In this document: one piece after another, positions 55,339-64,000 of the stretch
Position numbering within the stretch: position 1 is the first letter of the stretch
How the letters are laid out: each line of letters opens with the position of its first letter
From: Rhodocyclaceae bacterium
GTDB lineage: Bacteria > Pseudomonadota > Gammaproteobacteria > Burkholderiales > Rhodocyclaceae
NCBI GenBank assembly: GCA_013791905.1
Contig: VMSX01000029.1
Span: forward strand, 298,876 to 362,875
Length of the DNA: 64,000 bases
Direction of reading: 5' to 3'
The notes under the pieces: generated by a model
What the model was told of the DNA's origin: nothing
Databases searched by the model: none
Seen by the model: only the letters and a program-made list of their open reading frames with translations
Position numbers and translations under genes: made by a program

Positions 55339-56487
55339 TCATCCGCCGACCCGCTCCTGCTGGATCAGCCATTTGCCGTCACGCTTGACCAAAACCAGAG
55401 TCTTGGTGGAGTTTGAGTTGAAAGTGGCCGACTTGTAGCCCTGGCGAAAACGTACAGTTGCCTTGTCGCCTTCGATCTTGATGCTCAGCTTGTCGCGGCT
55501 GACATCGATCTTGCCGGGCTTGCCGACCCGCTGGGTGCGCTCTTCTTCCCATTCTTTGCGCGACTGACCGTCGGAGGTCTGGAAGTCCTTGGCGTAATGC
55601 GCAAGATAGCTGCTGACATCCTTTTTCGACCAGGCGGCCAGCCAGCCATCGACGGCGGCGGTGATCTCGCTGTTGACGTCAACGGCCTTGACGGGTTCAG
55701 CCTTCGGTGCAGGTGCGAGAGCTGGCGCAACTACGGGAGCCGGCACCGGCTTGACTTCGGCAGGGCGGGCAACGGGAGCCGGGGCTGGCTTGGTATCAGC
55801 GCTGGCGATCACGACGGGCGTCGGTGGGGTGACGGGTGTTGCAGCGGGTGGCTTGACCGGGGTGACCGGAGTGGACGGAGCAGCAGGCTTGCTTTCCGCC
55901 GCTTTACCCTTGCCGGCTTTTGCACCATCGACCAGATCGCTGATCATCGCCAGCTTGGTCTGCGCCGAAGCATTGGATGAATCGATCTGCAGCGCCTTGC
56001 CGTAAGCCTGGCTGGCCAGGCGCGAATAGATGTCGCCCAGATTCTCGTGCGCGGTGGCGTAGGCCGGATGAGTGCGGATCGCCAGCTCCAGTGCCTGCTT
56101 GGCTTTGTCGTACTGCTTCTGCTGGGCGTAGATGACGGCCAGGTTGTTGTACGGTTCGGGCAGATCGGGATAGTCTTCGGTGAGCTTCTGGAAGACCTCG
56201 ATGGCCTCTTTTTGCTTGTTCATCCCCGTGAGGATGATGCCCTTCAGAAAGCGCCCCTGCGCATCTTTTGGCTTGGCGGAGAGATGGCGGTTGACCTGCT
56301 TGAGCGCTTCGGCATGCTGGCCGGACTTGAGCAACTGGCTCGCTTCGCTGTAACTGTCGGCACGCACCGGCAAGGCGGTCAGGCTGACTACAGAAAGCCC
56401 CAGGGCCAGGACGAAGGCTTGCGCGCTGAGTCGAAAACGAAAGGTGGTCGAAGACGCGGCGGTCGGCAAGGCAGGCAAAATTGACAT
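55339..56487 (-). CDS. Exported tetratricopeptide-repeat protein with NTF2-like C-terminus
   Basis: 382 residues. A long N-region and signal peptide (FVLALGLSVVSLTALPVRA) come first, then at least three TPRs (about 45-175; LPEPYNNLAVIYAQQKQYDKA). A Pro/Ala/Val linker (TPVTPVKPPAATPVTPPTPV) follows, and a C-terminal domain (VDGWLAAWSKKDVSSYLAHY) like that of the adjacent transpeptidase. The shared C-terminal domain and co-direction suggest the two act together at the cell wall. Confidence 0.85.
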   Translation of the reverse strand: MSILPALPTAASSTTFRFRLSAQAFVLALGLSVVSLTALPVRADSYSEASQLLKSGQHAEALKQVNRHLSAKPKDAQGRFLKGIILTGMNKQKEAIEVFQKLTEDYPDLPEPYNNLAVIYAQQKQYDKAKQALELAIRTHPAYATAHENLGDIYSRLASQAYGKALQIDSSNASAQTKLAMISDLVDGAKAGKGKAAESKPAAPSTPVTPVKPPAATPVTPPTPVVIASADTKPAPAPVARPAEVKPVPAPVVAPALAPAPKAEPVKAVDVNSEITAAVDGWLAAWSKKDVSSYLAHYAKDFQTSDGQSRKEWEEERTQRVGKPGKIDVSRDKLSIKIEGDKATVRFRQGYKSATFNSNSTKTLVLVKRDGKWLIQQERVGG

Positions 56488-56641
56488 TTTATGCTGGTCA
56501 GTACTGAAAAATTCAACGTATCATTCTAACAAAGATGCGCAGCCCGACGCGCCGTTCGGGCTGTGTCTAAAGCCCTAATACGACACTTTTACCTCCCTTT
56601 ATGCGTTTTCGCCGGCCAATCCAACATTCGGCCCCACCCCC

Positions 56642-58033
56642 ATGCTGAAAATCTACAACACACTCGCCCGCGCTCTGCAAGAATTCACGCCCATCGAACC
56701 CGGCAAGGTGCGCCTCTACGTTTGTGGCATGACGGTGTATGACTATTGCCATCTCGGCCACGGCCGGGTGATGGTGGTGTTCGACATGGTGGTGCGCTGG
56801 CTCAAGGCCAGCGGGTTCAAGGTGACCTATGTGCGCAACATCACCGATATCGACGACAAGATCATCAAGCGTGCCGCCGAAAACGGCGAAACGGTGCGCG
56901 CGCTGACCGACCGCTTCATCGCTTTCATGCACGAAGATGCTGCCGCGCTGGGCGTACAACCGCCCGACCACGAGCCGCGCGCCACCGAATACGTGCCACA
57001 GATGCTCGATTTGATCGGCGCGCTCGAAAAGAACGGCTATGCCTATGTCGCGGCAAACAGCGACGTCTGCTATTCAGTGCGCAAATTCGCCGGTTACGGC
57101 AAGCTTTCCGGCAAGTCGCTCGAAGACCTGCGCGCCGGCGAGCGCGTCGATGTCATGGCCGGCAAGCAGGACCCGCTCGACTTTGTGCTCTGGAAACACG
57201 CCAAGGCGGAAGAGTCGGACGAGGTGAAGTGGCAATCGAACTGGGGCACGGGCCGCCCTGGTTGGCACATCGAATGCTCGGCGATGAGTTCGCAACTGCT
57301 TGGCCCGCACTTCGACATCCACGGCGGCGGGCAGGACCTGCAGTTTCCGCACCACGAAAACGAGATTGCCCAATCCGAAGGTGCAATGGGCTGTGATGAG
57401 AACAATACCTTCGTCAATTACTGGATGCACAACGGCTTCGTGCGCGTTGACGACGAAAAAATGTCGAAGTCGCTCGGCAACTTCTTCACCATCCGCGACA
57501 TCCTCAAGAAATACGACGCCGAAGTGGTGCGATTCTTCATCCTGCGCGCCCACTACCGCAGCCCGCTCAACTACTCCGACGCCCACCTCGACGACGCCCG
57601 CGCCGGCCTGACGCGGCTGTACACAGCACTGAAAGGTTTCGATGTCACGTCGGCAGTCGACTGGAATGAGGGCCATGCGCGCCGCTTTCACGACGCCATG
57701 GACGACGATTTTGCCACCCCCGAAGCCGTCGCCGTGCTGTTTGACCTCGCCAATGAGCTCAACCGCGACAAGGACCCCAAGCTGGCCGCGCAACTCAAGG
57801 GCCTCGGCAACGTGCTGGGCCTGCTGCAGCGCGATCCGGTCGAATTCCTGCAGGCCGCCCCGGCGGCAGAAGAAGGCCTGAGTCCGGCAGCAATCGACGC
57901 AAAAGTCGGCGCTCGCAACACGGCGAAAAAGGCGAAGAACTTTGCCGAAGCCGACCGCATCCGCGAAGAACTCAAGGCCGCCGGCATTGTGCTGGAAGAT
58001 GGTCCGCAGGGGACGACCTGGCGGCGGGGGTAG
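56642..58033 (+). CDS. cysS: Cysteinyl-tRNA synthetase
   Basis: 463 residues. The HIGH-like [10 protein letters not shown], zinc ligands including the [11 protein letters not shown] region, and KMSKSLGN are present. It charges tRNA-Cys. Near the C-terminus a family A repeat (57899-57925) is read as AKVGARNTA. As far as I can judge from remembered homologues it does not change the usual spacing to the following [16 protein letters not shown]. Confidence 0.96.
   Translation: MLKIYNTLARALQEFTPIEPGKVRLYVCGMTVYDYCHLGHGRVMVVFDMVVRWLKASGFKVTYVRNITDIDDKIIKRAAENGETVRALTDRFIAFMHEDAAALGVQPPDHEPRATEYVPQMLDLIGALEKNGYAYVAANSDVCYSVRKFAGYGKLSGKSLEDLRAGERVDVMAGKQDPLDFVLWKHAKAEESDEVKWQSNWGTGRPGWHIECSAMSSQLLGPHFDIHGGGQDLQFPHHENEIAQSEGAMGCDENNTFVNYWMHNGFVRVDDEKMSKSLGNFFTIRDILKKYDAEVVRFFILRAHYRSPLNYSDAHLDDARAGLTRLYTALKGFDVTSAVDWNEGHARRFHDAMDDDFATPEAVAVLFDLANELNRDKDPKLAAQLKGLGNVLGLLQRDPVEFLQAAPAAEEGLSPAAIDAKVGARNTAKKAKNFAEADRIREELKAAGIVLEDGPQGTTWRRG
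57899..57925 (-). repeat. Family A repeat inside cysS
   Basis: Minus strand CGCCGTGTTGCGAG followed by CGCCGACTTTTGC, antisense to cysS, read as AKVGARNTA. Confidence 0.72.
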
Positions 58034-58055
58034 CTTTTCTCCCCTCTATTTGAGG

Positions 58056-58108
58056 GCGCCGTATCACCAATCCCGAAAAAGGGATTTCCTTCGGTCACGC
58101 CGACTTTT
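58056..58108 (+). repeat. Family B (long form) repeat after cysS
   Basis: GCGCCGTATCACCA, ATCCCGAAAAAGGGATTTCC, TTCGGTCAC, GCCGACTTTTC. It lies in the 85-bp gap between cysS and the convergent radical SAM gene. The AATCCC/GGGATT arms form a small stem. Confidence 0.85.
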
Positions 58109-58118
58109 CAAATGCCGC

Positions 58119-59210
58119 TCAGGCGCCCAGATGCACCGGAATGCACCGCGCACCAAAGGGCTTGTCGAACTGCCCGAAGCGGCCGGCAATCGCCGTGCCG
58201 CAGTGCTGGCATTTGCCGGTGGCGTCCAGCCGATAATTGAGGATTTCATACCAGTCGCGTTCGATGACGGCCTGACCACAGCCGGGGCAAGTCGTCGTGT
58301 CGCCGCTGCGGTTGTGCACGTTGCCGGTGTAAACGTAGCACAGCCCTGCCTGCAGGGCGATCTCGCGGGCCTGGGTGAGCGTCGTGGGCGGGGTGGCGGT
58401 GGCGTCAAGGAGTTTGTAGTCGGGGTGGAATGCCGAGAAATGCAGCGGTACGTCGGGGCCGAGTTCTTTGTAGCACCAATCGGCCAGCGCCTTGATTTCG
58501 GTCGCGGAATCGTTCTTGCCGGGAATGAGCAGGGTCGTCAGTTCGATCCAACAGTCGGTTTCGTGATGCACCATGGCGATCAGGTCGAGCACCGGTTGCA
58601 GGTGGCCGGCGCAGAGCTTGAAGTAGAACGCGTCAGTGAAGGCCTTGAGGTCGATGTTGGCGGCGTCCAGTTTGGCGTAGAACTCGCGCGCCGCCGGCAG
58701 GTACATGTAGCCGGCGGTGACCGCGACGGTCTTGATGCCGAGGTCGTGGCAGGCGTCGGCTGTGTCCATGGCGTATTCGGCGAAGATCACGGGGTCGTTG
58801 TAGGTGAAGGCGACGCTTTGCGCGCCATAACGCTTTGCCGCCTGCGCGATGTCTGCCGGGCTGGCACTGTCCATCAGGGTGTCCATCTCGCGTGATTTCG
58901 AGATGTCCCAGTTCTGGCAGAACTTGCAGGCGAGGTTGCAGCCGGCGGTGCCGAAGGAGAGGATGCTGGAGCCGGGGTAGAAGTGGTTGAGCGGTTTCTT
59001 TTCAATCGGGTCGATGCAGAACCCGGAACTGCGGCCGTAGGTGGTGAGCACCATCTGGCCGCCCTGATTGGCACGGACGAAGCAGGCGGCGCGCTGGCTG
59101 TCATGCAGTTTGCAGTCGCGCGGGCAGAGGTCGCACTGGATGCGGCCATCGGGGAGTTTGTGCCACCAGCGGGCGGGTGAACCCGTTAATTCCTCTCGTT
59201 CTCTTTCCAT
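58119..59210 (-). CDS. amrS: AmmeMemoRadiSam system radical SAM enzyme
   Basis: 363 residues. The radical SAM motif is CNLACKFCQNW; N-terminal CDLCPRDC and a C-terminal zinc-like CPGCG and CQHCG are also present. It is the AmrS member of the three-gene AmmeMemoRadiSam set, whose substrate is unknown. It starts within the end of the AMMECR1 gene (25-bp overlap), so the set is one transcript. Confidence 0.93.
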   Translation of the reverse strand: MEREREELTGSPARWWHKLPDGRIQCDLCPRDCKLHDSQRAACFVRANQGGQMVLTTYGRSSGFCIDPIEKKPLNHFYPGSSILSFGTAGCNLACKFCQNWDISKSREMDTLMDSASPADIAQAAKRYGAQSVAFTYNDPVIFAEYAMDTADACHDLGIKTVAVTAGYMYLPAAREFYAKLDAANIDLKAFTDAFYFKLCAGHLQPVLDLIAMVHHETDCWIELTTLLIPGKNDSATEIKALADWCYKELGPDVPLHFSAFHPDYKLLDATATPPTTLTQAREIALQAGLCYVYTGNVHNRSGDTTTCPGCGQAVIERDWYEILNYRLDATGKCQHCGTAIAGRFGQFDKPFGARCIPVHLGA

Positions 59211-59752
59211 TTCTGTACCTCGTAGCGGTAGAGCTTCACCTCCGGCGACCAGAAGTCGGTGGCGAACCCGGCTTTTTGCTTGAGGTGGTTGAAAAACTGA
59301 CTTGGCTCGGGCAGTCCTTCCCAAACCTGCGGCAGGAATGTGCCGCGCTTGCCATGGCATTCGAAGATCACACCGTCGATGTTCGGTCGCAGTTGGCGCA
59401 GCGCGTCGGCTTCGTCGCTGAAGTGCAGTTCGACGGGCGGGGTCAGCAACGATACTTCGACGCGTGCGCGAGCGAAGTCATCGTGCGGGAGCGGATTGAA
59501 GCGTGGATCGCGGAAGGCGGCAGCGCGGGCGTTTTCGCGCACATCGGCGTCGAGCGGCCGCCAGGCTTCCAGTGAACCGATGCAGCCGCGCAAGCATCCG
59601 TCCAGCATCAGTGTGACGAAGGTGGCGCCGGGTTGTGCGAGTGCTGGGTGCTCTGGTTCGGCTTGCGCCGCTTCGCCGAATTCGCTGCCGATGGCGTTGC
59701 GGGCGCGGACCAGTAGCGCGGTGCCGAGGGTAGCGCTTGCTTCGTCAGGCAT
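59186..59752 (-). CDS. amrA: AMMECR1 family protein (AmrA)
   Basis: 188 residues. The family motif LRGCIGSL, DPRFNPL, VEVSLLTPP and GVIFECHGKRGTFLPQVW are present. It has no known reaction; human AMMECR1 is related. Its ATG overlaps the Memo stop by 8 bp. Confidence 0.93.
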   Translation of the reverse strand: MPDEASATLGTALLVRARNAIGSEFGEAAQAEPEHPALAQPGATFVTLMLDGCLRGCIGSLEAWRPLDADVRENARAAAFRDPRFNPLPHDDFARARVEVSLLTPPVELHFSDEADALRQLRPNIDGVIFECHGKRGTFLPQVWEGLPEPSQFFNHLKQKAGFATDFWSPEVKLYRYEVQKWKENERN

Positions 59753-60560
59753 GGCCGGCTGCCGTGAAAGCGAAACTCGCATAGCCGACGACGCGCGACT
59801 TGTCGCCGGCGGTGTCGCCGGAATTGCGCAGGTCGAGCAGATGGGGCTGCAGGCCGCGCCGCTGGGCGACCTCGATCAATCCGTTGATCGGTGTCGCGCC
59901 GCAAGCCTGCTCATGGTCGAGGAGCAGATGCAGGTGCATGATTTCGTCGGCGGTGTACTGGTCGCGCCGCTGGGCGTCGGCGTAGGGGTGGTAATGCGAG
60001 AGGTCGGAACTGATGACAATCAGTGTTTCCGGCCCGCCCCACAGCAGCTCCAGCACTTCGGCAACCTCGTCGGGGGTCGCATAGCCGACGGCAAAAGGCA
60101 CCAAGCTGAAGTCGCCCAGCACCTGTTGCAGGAAGGGCAGTTGGACTTCCAGCGAATGCTCGTCGGCATGGGCGTCCTCGAGCCGCACCACCTGCTGCAG
60201 TTGCAGTGCCTGATCAATGGCTGCACTGTCGAGCGGCACCTTGCCGAGCGGCGTGGCGAAGAAGCGGGACTGCGGCACGGCCAGCCCACGCACGGCAACG
60301 CGGTGACAGGGGCCGAGGAGCACGACGCGCCGTATAGTTGCCGCGTGCGGCGCGAGCAGTGCAAATGCGCTCGCCGCGACCGGGCCGGAGTAAACATAAC
60401 CGGCATGCGGCACGATCAGCGCCTTGGGCGGCGCTGCTGCAAAAGTCGGCGCTGGCGGAACGGCGCCAAGCATGGCACCGACTTCCTGGATGAGGGTGGC
60501 GGGCTCGCCGGGATAGAACATGCCGGCAACGGCCGCAGTACGGATATTTTGCGCTTCCAT
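59745..60560 (-). CDS. amrB: Memo family protein (AmrB)
   Basis: 271 residues. VAGMFYPGEPATL, PHAGYVYSGPVAA, LLGPCHRV, DEHSLEVQLPFLQ and SSDLSHYHPY define Memo, a fold related to extradiol dioxygenases with metal-binding His residues. It is the first gene of the AmmeMemoRadiSam set. A family A repeat (60439-60465) encodes AVPPAPTFAAAPP ahead of the first core strand. AAGGAT precedes the ATG. Confidence 0.93.
   Translation of the reverse strand: MEAQNIRTAAVAGMFYPGEPATLIQEVGAMLGAVPPAPTFAAAPPKALIVPHAGYVYSGPVAASAFALLAPHAATIRRVVLLGPCHRVAVRGLAVPQSRFFATPLGKVPLDSAAIDQALQLQQVVRLEDAHADEHSLEVQLPFLQQVLGDFSLVPFAVGYATPDEVAEVLELLWGGPETLIVISSDLSHYHPYADAQRRDQYTADEIMHLHLLLDHEQACGATPINGLIEVAQRRGLQPHLLDLRNSGDTAGDKSRVVGYASFAFTAAGHA
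60439..60465 (-). repeat. Family A repeat inside the Memo gene
   Basis: Minus strand CGCCGTTCCGCCAG followed by CGCCGACTTTTGC, sense, read as AVPPAPTFA. Confidence 0.85.
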
Positions 60561-60610
60561 GGCGGCGATCCTTTCTGGCCGTCCTTGCGATCGGGCTGAG
60601 AAGAGCGAAC

Positions 60611-61867
60611 TCAAGCCAACAGGGCAATGCCTCCTACAAATCCTAGTCCAATTATTGCCATTCCGGGCAGTATTTGAAGTGCCAGCCGCTTGCCGCCGAT
60701 GGCGACGACCAGGCCGGATTTGAAGATCAGGTTCGCCAGGCTTGCCAGCCCGATGGCGATGACGGCGGGCGTGGCGGTCAAGGTTTCCTGGTTGAACAGG
60801 CGCAGTGTCGAAAGGGTGATGGCATCGACGTCGGTCAGGCCGGAGGCGAGCGCGACGAGATAAAGCCCCTGGCTGCCGGCGATATCCTGCAGCCAGGCGG
60901 AAAGCAGCAGTACGACGCCGTAGAGCAGTCCGAACGACAGGGCGGTGAAAATCTCGGTCGGATTCTTTACTTCCGGCAATGGCAACTGGCCGGCAGCGGT
61001 GAGGGTGCGCCATTTAAACAGCGCAACGACCAGGCCAAGCAGCAGGCCGCCCCCCAGCACGCTGGCCAGCGGCACGAACAGGCTTGGCGCCAGCACCAAG
61101 GCGACAATGCCGAGCCGCACGGTGACGACCAGGTTGGCGATCAGGATGACAAGTGTGGCTGTATCAGTAAGCCCAGCGTCGGCACGGGCGTGGCGGGCAA
61201 ACACCATCGTGGTGGCCGTCGAGGACACCAGGCCGCCGAAAAAGCCCAGCAGCGGGGCGCCGTGTCGGTTGCCGACGAAGCGCAATGCGGCATAGCCCGC
61301 CAGCGAAAGGCCGGAAATTAAGACCACCATCCACCAGATCTGGTGTGGGTTGAGTGCTAGGTAGGGGCCAAAATCGCGGTCCGGCAGAATCGGCAGCACG
61401 ACGAGCGAGAGCACGGCGAATTGCAGGATGGAAAGCAGATCCTTGTGCGTCAGGCTGCGCGTCACGACCTGTAGCTGTCCCTTGAAATAAAGCAGCACCG
61501 TCGTGGTGATGGCGATCATGACCGCCAGCGTGGCGTGGCCATACCAGACCAAAGCGCCAAGCCCGTAGCAGAGCATCAAGGCGACGACCGAGGTGGTGCC
61601 GGGATCGCCGTCGTCCTGCGGGTCGCGGGCGAGCGCCACAATCATCATGGCCGCCATCATCAGCAGACCCACCGCCAGCACCCAGCCGCCGGATTTTTCG
61701 CCGAGCATGGCGGCAAGACAGCCGAGCATCGCTGTCAGCGCGAAGGTGCGCAAGCCGGCTTTTGCGTCCGGTTTGCGCTCGCGTTCCAGACCGATCAGCA
61801 GGCCGATGCCGAGACTCACGGCAAAAGCTTGCACATTTACGTAAGCGGCGGGCTCAAATTCGATCAT
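60611..61867 (-). CDS. MgtC/SapB-like membrane protein (DUF4010)
   Basis: 418 residues. The N-terminal MgtC-type motif (SLGIGLLIGLERER, GLRTFALTAMLG) is followed by about ten more membrane helices. These proteins are predicted membrane transporters or regulators; no substrate is known. It starts 22 bp from the divergent ispD, so the promoters overlap the neighbouring coding starts. Confidence 0.87.
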   Translation of the reverse strand: MIEFEPAAYVNVQAFAVSLGIGLLIGLERERKPDAKAGLRTFALTAMLGCLAAMLGEKSGGWVLAVGLLMMAAMMIVALARDPQDDGDPGTTSVVALMLCYGLGALVWYGHATLAVMIAITTTVLLYFKGQLQVVTRSLTHKDLLSILQFAVLSLVVLPILPDRDFGPYLALNPHQIWWMVVLISGLSLAGYAALRFVGNRHGAPLLGFFGGLVSSTATTMVFARHARADAGLTDTATLVILIANLVVTVRLGIVALVLAPSLFVPLASVLGGGLLLGLVVALFKWRTLTAAGQLPLPEVKNPTEIFTALSFGLLYGVVLLLSAWLQDIAGSQGLYLVALASGLTDVDAITLSTLRLFNQETLTATPAVIAIGLASLANLIFKSGLVVAIGGKRLALQILPGMAIIGLGFVGGIALLA

Positions 61868-61889
61868 GCAGGCATTATAGAATCGGGCC

Positions 61890-62606
61890 ATGACTTATTT
61901 CGCATTGGTTCCCGCGGCAGGCGGTGGCGCGCGATTGGGTGGTAACTGCCCCAAGCAATATCAGCCGCTGGCCGGTCAGCCACTGATTCGCCATGCTTTG
62001 GCGACCCTGGCTGTCGTGCCTGCCATTGCGCGAACCTTTGTCGTGCTGGCACCGGATGATCGGTACTGGGACGGGTTTGACTGGAGTGATCTGGCAGCGC
62101 GCCTGACGGTGCTGCGCTGCGGCGGTGCAACACGCGCGGAAAGCGTTGCCAACGGCCTCAAGGCCATGACGCACGTGGCATGGCCTGGCTACCCGGTGAC
62201 GGCTGAAGACTGGGTGCTGGTACATGACGCCGCGCGTGCCTGCCTGACGCCGGCGCATGTCGAGAAACTAATTGCCGAAGTTGGCGATGACCCGGTCGGT
62301 GGCCTGCTCGCCGTGCCGGTAGCCGATACTCTTAAACGCGCGCACACTTTGACTTCACAAGGATGTCGTGTGGCGACCACCGTGCCGCGTGAACGACTCT
62401 GGCAAGCCCAGACACCGCAAATGTTCCGTCACGCGCAACTCATCGATGCACTCCAATATGCCCCAGCGGTGACTGACGAGGCCAGCGCCATCGAGGCGCT
62501 CGGTCTGCAGCCGCGCCTGGTCGAGGCAGATGTCACCAATCTTAAAGTAACCTACCCGCTCGACCTGCAATTGGCCGAATGGATTCTTCAGAACAGGAAA
62601 CGCTGA
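61890..62606 (+). CDS. ispD: 2-C-methyl-D-erythritol 4-phosphate cytidylyltransferase
   Basis: 238 residues. The nucleotide loop [23 protein letters not shown] and [11 protein letters not shown] are diagnostic. It performs the third step of the MEP isoprenoid pathway. It is followed by ispF after one base, the usual pair. Confidence 0.96.
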   Translation: MTYFALVPAAGGGARLGGNCPKQYQPLAGQPLIRHALATLAVVPAIARTFVVLAPDDRYWDGFDWSDLAARLTVLRCGGATRAESVANGLKAMTHVAWPGYPVTAEDWVLVHDAARACLTPAHVEKLIAEVGDDPVGGLLAVPVADTLKRAHTLTSQGCRVATTVPRERLWQAQTPQMFRHAQLIDALQYAPAVTDEASAIEALGLQPRLVEADVTNLKVTYPLDLQLAEWILQNRKR

Positions 62607-62607
62607 C

Positions 62608-63087
62608 ATGGACATCCGCATCGGGCAGGGTTACGACGTGCATCCGCTAGTGCCGGGACGCGCACTTATTCTTGGCGGCGTGACAATTCCCCACTGCATG
62701 GGCCTGCATGGGCATTCGGATGCCGATGTCCTGCTGCATGTCATCACCGATGCCTTGCTGGGCGCAGCTGGACTGGGAGACATTGGCCGCATGTTTTCCG
62801 ACAGCGAGGCGCGCTGGCAGGGCGCCGACAGCCGCGTGCTGCTGCGCGGCGCACTCGACGCAGTGCGTGATGCGGGTTGGCTGGTGGGCAACGTCGACTG
62901 CACGGTGATCGCCCAGGCGCCGCGCATCGCGCCCTATGTCGAACAAATGCGCGCGAACATTGCCGCCGATCTCGGCATCGCACCGGATCGCGTCAACGTC
63001 AAGGGCAAGACCACCGAGCGGCTCGGTTTCGTGGGACGCGGCGAAGGTATCGCCGCCGAGGCCGTCGCTCTGCTGCAGCGTGCCTGA
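62608..63087 (+). CDS. ispF: 2-C-methyl-D-erythritol 2,4-cyclodiphosphate synthase
   Basis: 159 residues. The start [14 protein letters not shown] (zinc ligands Asp and His), [27 protein letters not shown] and [14 protein letters not shown] are family signatures. It acts in the MEP pathway after ispE. It is 1 bp downstream of ispD. Confidence 0.97.
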   Translation: MDIRIGQGYDVHPLVPGRALILGGVTIPHCMGLHGHSDADVLLHVITDALLGAAGLGDIGRMFSDSEARWQGADSRVLLRGALDAVRDAGWLVGNVDCTVIAQAPRIAPYVEQMRANIAADLGIAPDRVNVKGKTTERLGFVGRGEGIAAEAVALLQRA

Positions 63088-63646
63088 ATCAACGCCTCTA
63101 CGGCGGGTATTCTTTGCCCTTTGGCCGGATGCGGCCGCGCTTGATGCACTGGAAGCTGCCGCTGCCGCTGCGACCGGATGTTGCGGTGGACGGCGCATGC
63201 GCCGCGAAAATATGCATCTGACGCTGGCTTTCATTGGTGCTGTTTCACCTGCCCAACTGGATGATTTGCTTAATCTCGCCAGCGAATTACGGGCAGAGCC
63301 TTTTGATCTGACGCTTGATCAACTGGGCTGGTGGCCACGTAACGGCATTGTTTGGGCGGGCAGCCGAGCAGTGCCGCCCTGCCAGCGCCGATTTTTCGAT
63401 GAATTGTCGCGCGATCTAATTGCCAGGGGTTTTACGGTCGATGCTCGCGCGTATTTCCCCCATATCACGCTGCTGCGCAATGGGCGTTGCAAAGGTCTGG
63501 CAGAGTTGGGGAAGCCAATTGGCTGGCGGGTGGATGCCATAACCCTCGTTGAGTCCTCCCTGCAAGCTGCTGGCTCCAATTACAAAGTGTTGGCACGTTG
63601 GCCGCTCCTTGAGGCAGCCTCCGGAGATGAGGCATGTATGCAATAA
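63080..63646 (+). CDS. thpR: RNA 2',3'-cyclic phosphodiesterase (2H family)
   Basis: 188 residues from a GTG at 63080 that overlaps the end of isp[19 protein letters not shown] and the two H-x-T/S motifs MHLTLAFIG and FPHITLLR mark the LigT/ThpR family. It opens cyclic phosphate ends of RNA. A family A repeat (63371-63398) lies in the middle and is read as VPPCQRRFF, the third reading frame seen for this element. Confidence 0.9.
   Translation: MPESTPLRRVFFALWPDAAALDALEAAAAAATGCCGGRRMRRENMHLTLAFIGAVSPAQLDDLLNLASELRAEPFDLTLDQLGWWPRNGIVWAGSRAVPPCQRRFFDELSRDLIARGFTVDARAYFPHITLLRNGRCKGLAELGKPIGWRVDAITLVESSLQAAGSNYKVLARWPLLEAASGDEACMQ
63371..63398 (+). repeat. Family A repeat (diverged) inside thpR
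   Basis: GTGCCGCCCTGCCAG followed by CGCCGATTTTTCG, sense to thpR. Confidence 0.65.
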
Positions 63647-63753
63647 GTTTGAGCGCCGCAGGTAGATAAATTTGGGTTTCTGGCGATTCTGTTCTAGCTT
63701 TAGAGTGTGCCAACGATATTCTGGCGCTAGTATCTTTTTTGGTATTTCTATTG

Positions 63754-63784
63754 TTTTTCTAATCATTCCAATGAGTTAGAAAAA
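63754..63784. repeat. AT-rich hairpin upstream of the rRNA promoter
   Basis: TTTTTCTAA pairs with TTAGAAAAA, with an inner CATT/AATG pair. It is in the region between thpR and the rRNA promoter (63647-63842), which otherwise shows only AT-rich sequence. It may be a cruciform or part of the upstream activating region. Confidence 0.45.
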
Positions 63785-63842
63785 AAATGGTGATGGTTTT
63801 TAAGTGCAGTGAAAATATTTTGAAATATTTGAGGGGGAGTTG

Positions 63843-63870
63843 TTGACGCATCGAGATCGATACGTATAAT
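63843..63870 (+). promoter_or_regulatory. rRNA operon promoter
   Basis: TTGACG and TATAAT are separated by 16 bp, with A/T tracts (63811-63829) upstream like an UP element. Directly after the -10 comes GCGCCCC, a GC-rich discriminator typical of stringently controlled rRNA promoters. Confidence 0.85.
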
Positions 63871-63897
63871 GCGCCCCTCTCGCTGCTGGGTGGCGAC

Positions 63898-63910
63898 TGA
63901 TCTTTAACAA
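63898..63910 (+). promoter_or_regulatory. boxA antitermination site of the rRNA leader
   Basis: TGATCTTTAACAA matches the boxA of rRNA leaders (E. coli TGCTCTTTAACAA), bound by NusB-S10. The leader continues to the window end; the 16S rRNA gene must start just beyond 64000. Confidence 0.85.
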
Positions 63911-64000
63911 CTAAACAACCGATAGGTGTAGGTGCTTGCTGGGTTTAGGCGAGCGACACGTAGGCATGCCGAGATCGAAGGCATGGCTATAGAGGCGACA

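Noticed and set aside
55160..55372. N-terminal extension of the L,D-transpeptidase through the tandem repeats
   Set aside because: The extension translates repeat DNA twice; a normal signal peptide begins at 55159, so the longer start is unlikely.

Overview
The window comes from a GC-rich betaproteobacterium, most like the sulfur- and hydrogen-oxidising Rhodocyclales/Sterolibacteriaceae (a Sulfuritalea-type organism). This rests on the gene content and gene order (exbB-exbD-lpxK-kdsB-adk, rpsT divergent from murJ) and is inference, not a database match. It carries a complete reverse-type dissimilatory sulfite reductase cluster with dsrL, NiFe-hydrogenase maturation genes, and the start of an NAD-reducing hydrogenase gene (hoxF).

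Layout. 1-1.5 kb: 5' end of hoxF (minus) divergent from hypD. 1.6-3.6 kb: rpsT and murJ. 3.9-11.1 kb: a minus-strand run for cell-envelope and nucleotide/pyrophosphate metabolism (exbB, exbD, lpxK, Trm112-like, kdsB, adk, PPi-dependent pfp, H+-pumping pyrophosphatase hppA). 11.3-15.4 kb: a J-domain protein, a metallo-beta-lactamase-fold hydrolase, an HDOD signalling protein and a TauD/TfdA-like dioxygenase. 15.5-17.4 kb: four minus-strand genes next to dsr, namely an unknown protein, a DsrC paralogue, a stand-alone Cas6-like protein and a small unknown. 17.7-31.0 kb: dsrABEFHC-MKLJOP-NR plus a uroporphyrinogen methyltransferase for siroheme. 31.0-34.9 kb: hypA-hypB-hypF-hypC (minus). 35.1-38.9 kb: argD, argF, a c-type cytochrome, argG. 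39-51 kb: housekeeping genes (ppnP, YajQ, two NUDIX hydrolases, thiolase, a two-component system, truC, an HI0933-like flavoprotein, a DEAD-box helicase). 51-56 kb: YaeQ, a broken rhodanese gene, lpxH, two cyclophilins, an L,D-transpeptidase and a TPR protein. 56.6-63.6 kb: cysS, an AmmeMemoRadiSam triad, a MgtC-type membrane protein, ispD-ispF-thpR. 63.8-64 kb: promoter and boxA leader of an rRNA operon whose 16S gene starts beyond the window.

How the genes work together. Dsr oxidises stored or persulfidic sulfur to sulfite. DsrEFH passes sulfur to DsrC, DsrAB oxidises it, DsrL handles electrons toward NAD, and DsrMKJOP links the DsrC disulfide to the quinone pool. The methyltransferase and DsrN serve the siroheme-amide cofactor. 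HypA/B/C/D/F build the NiFe site of the hydrogenase whose diaphorase subunit starts at the left edge, so inorganic sulfur and H2 oxidation are side by side.

The most unusual signals are two dispersed sequence families. Family A/B is a roughly 27-nt element, with a roughly 52-nt long form sharing both ends. It occurs 17 times, ten of them inside open reading frames without breaking them, in several frames and both orientations, and it is absent from the dsr cluster. Family C is a structured intercistronic element lying between co-directional genes, always in the same orientation relative to transcription. In two cases its 3' hairpin arm is the ribosome binding site of the next gene (exbD, hypC). 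I saw no tRNA genes, CRISPR arrays, transposases or phage genes.
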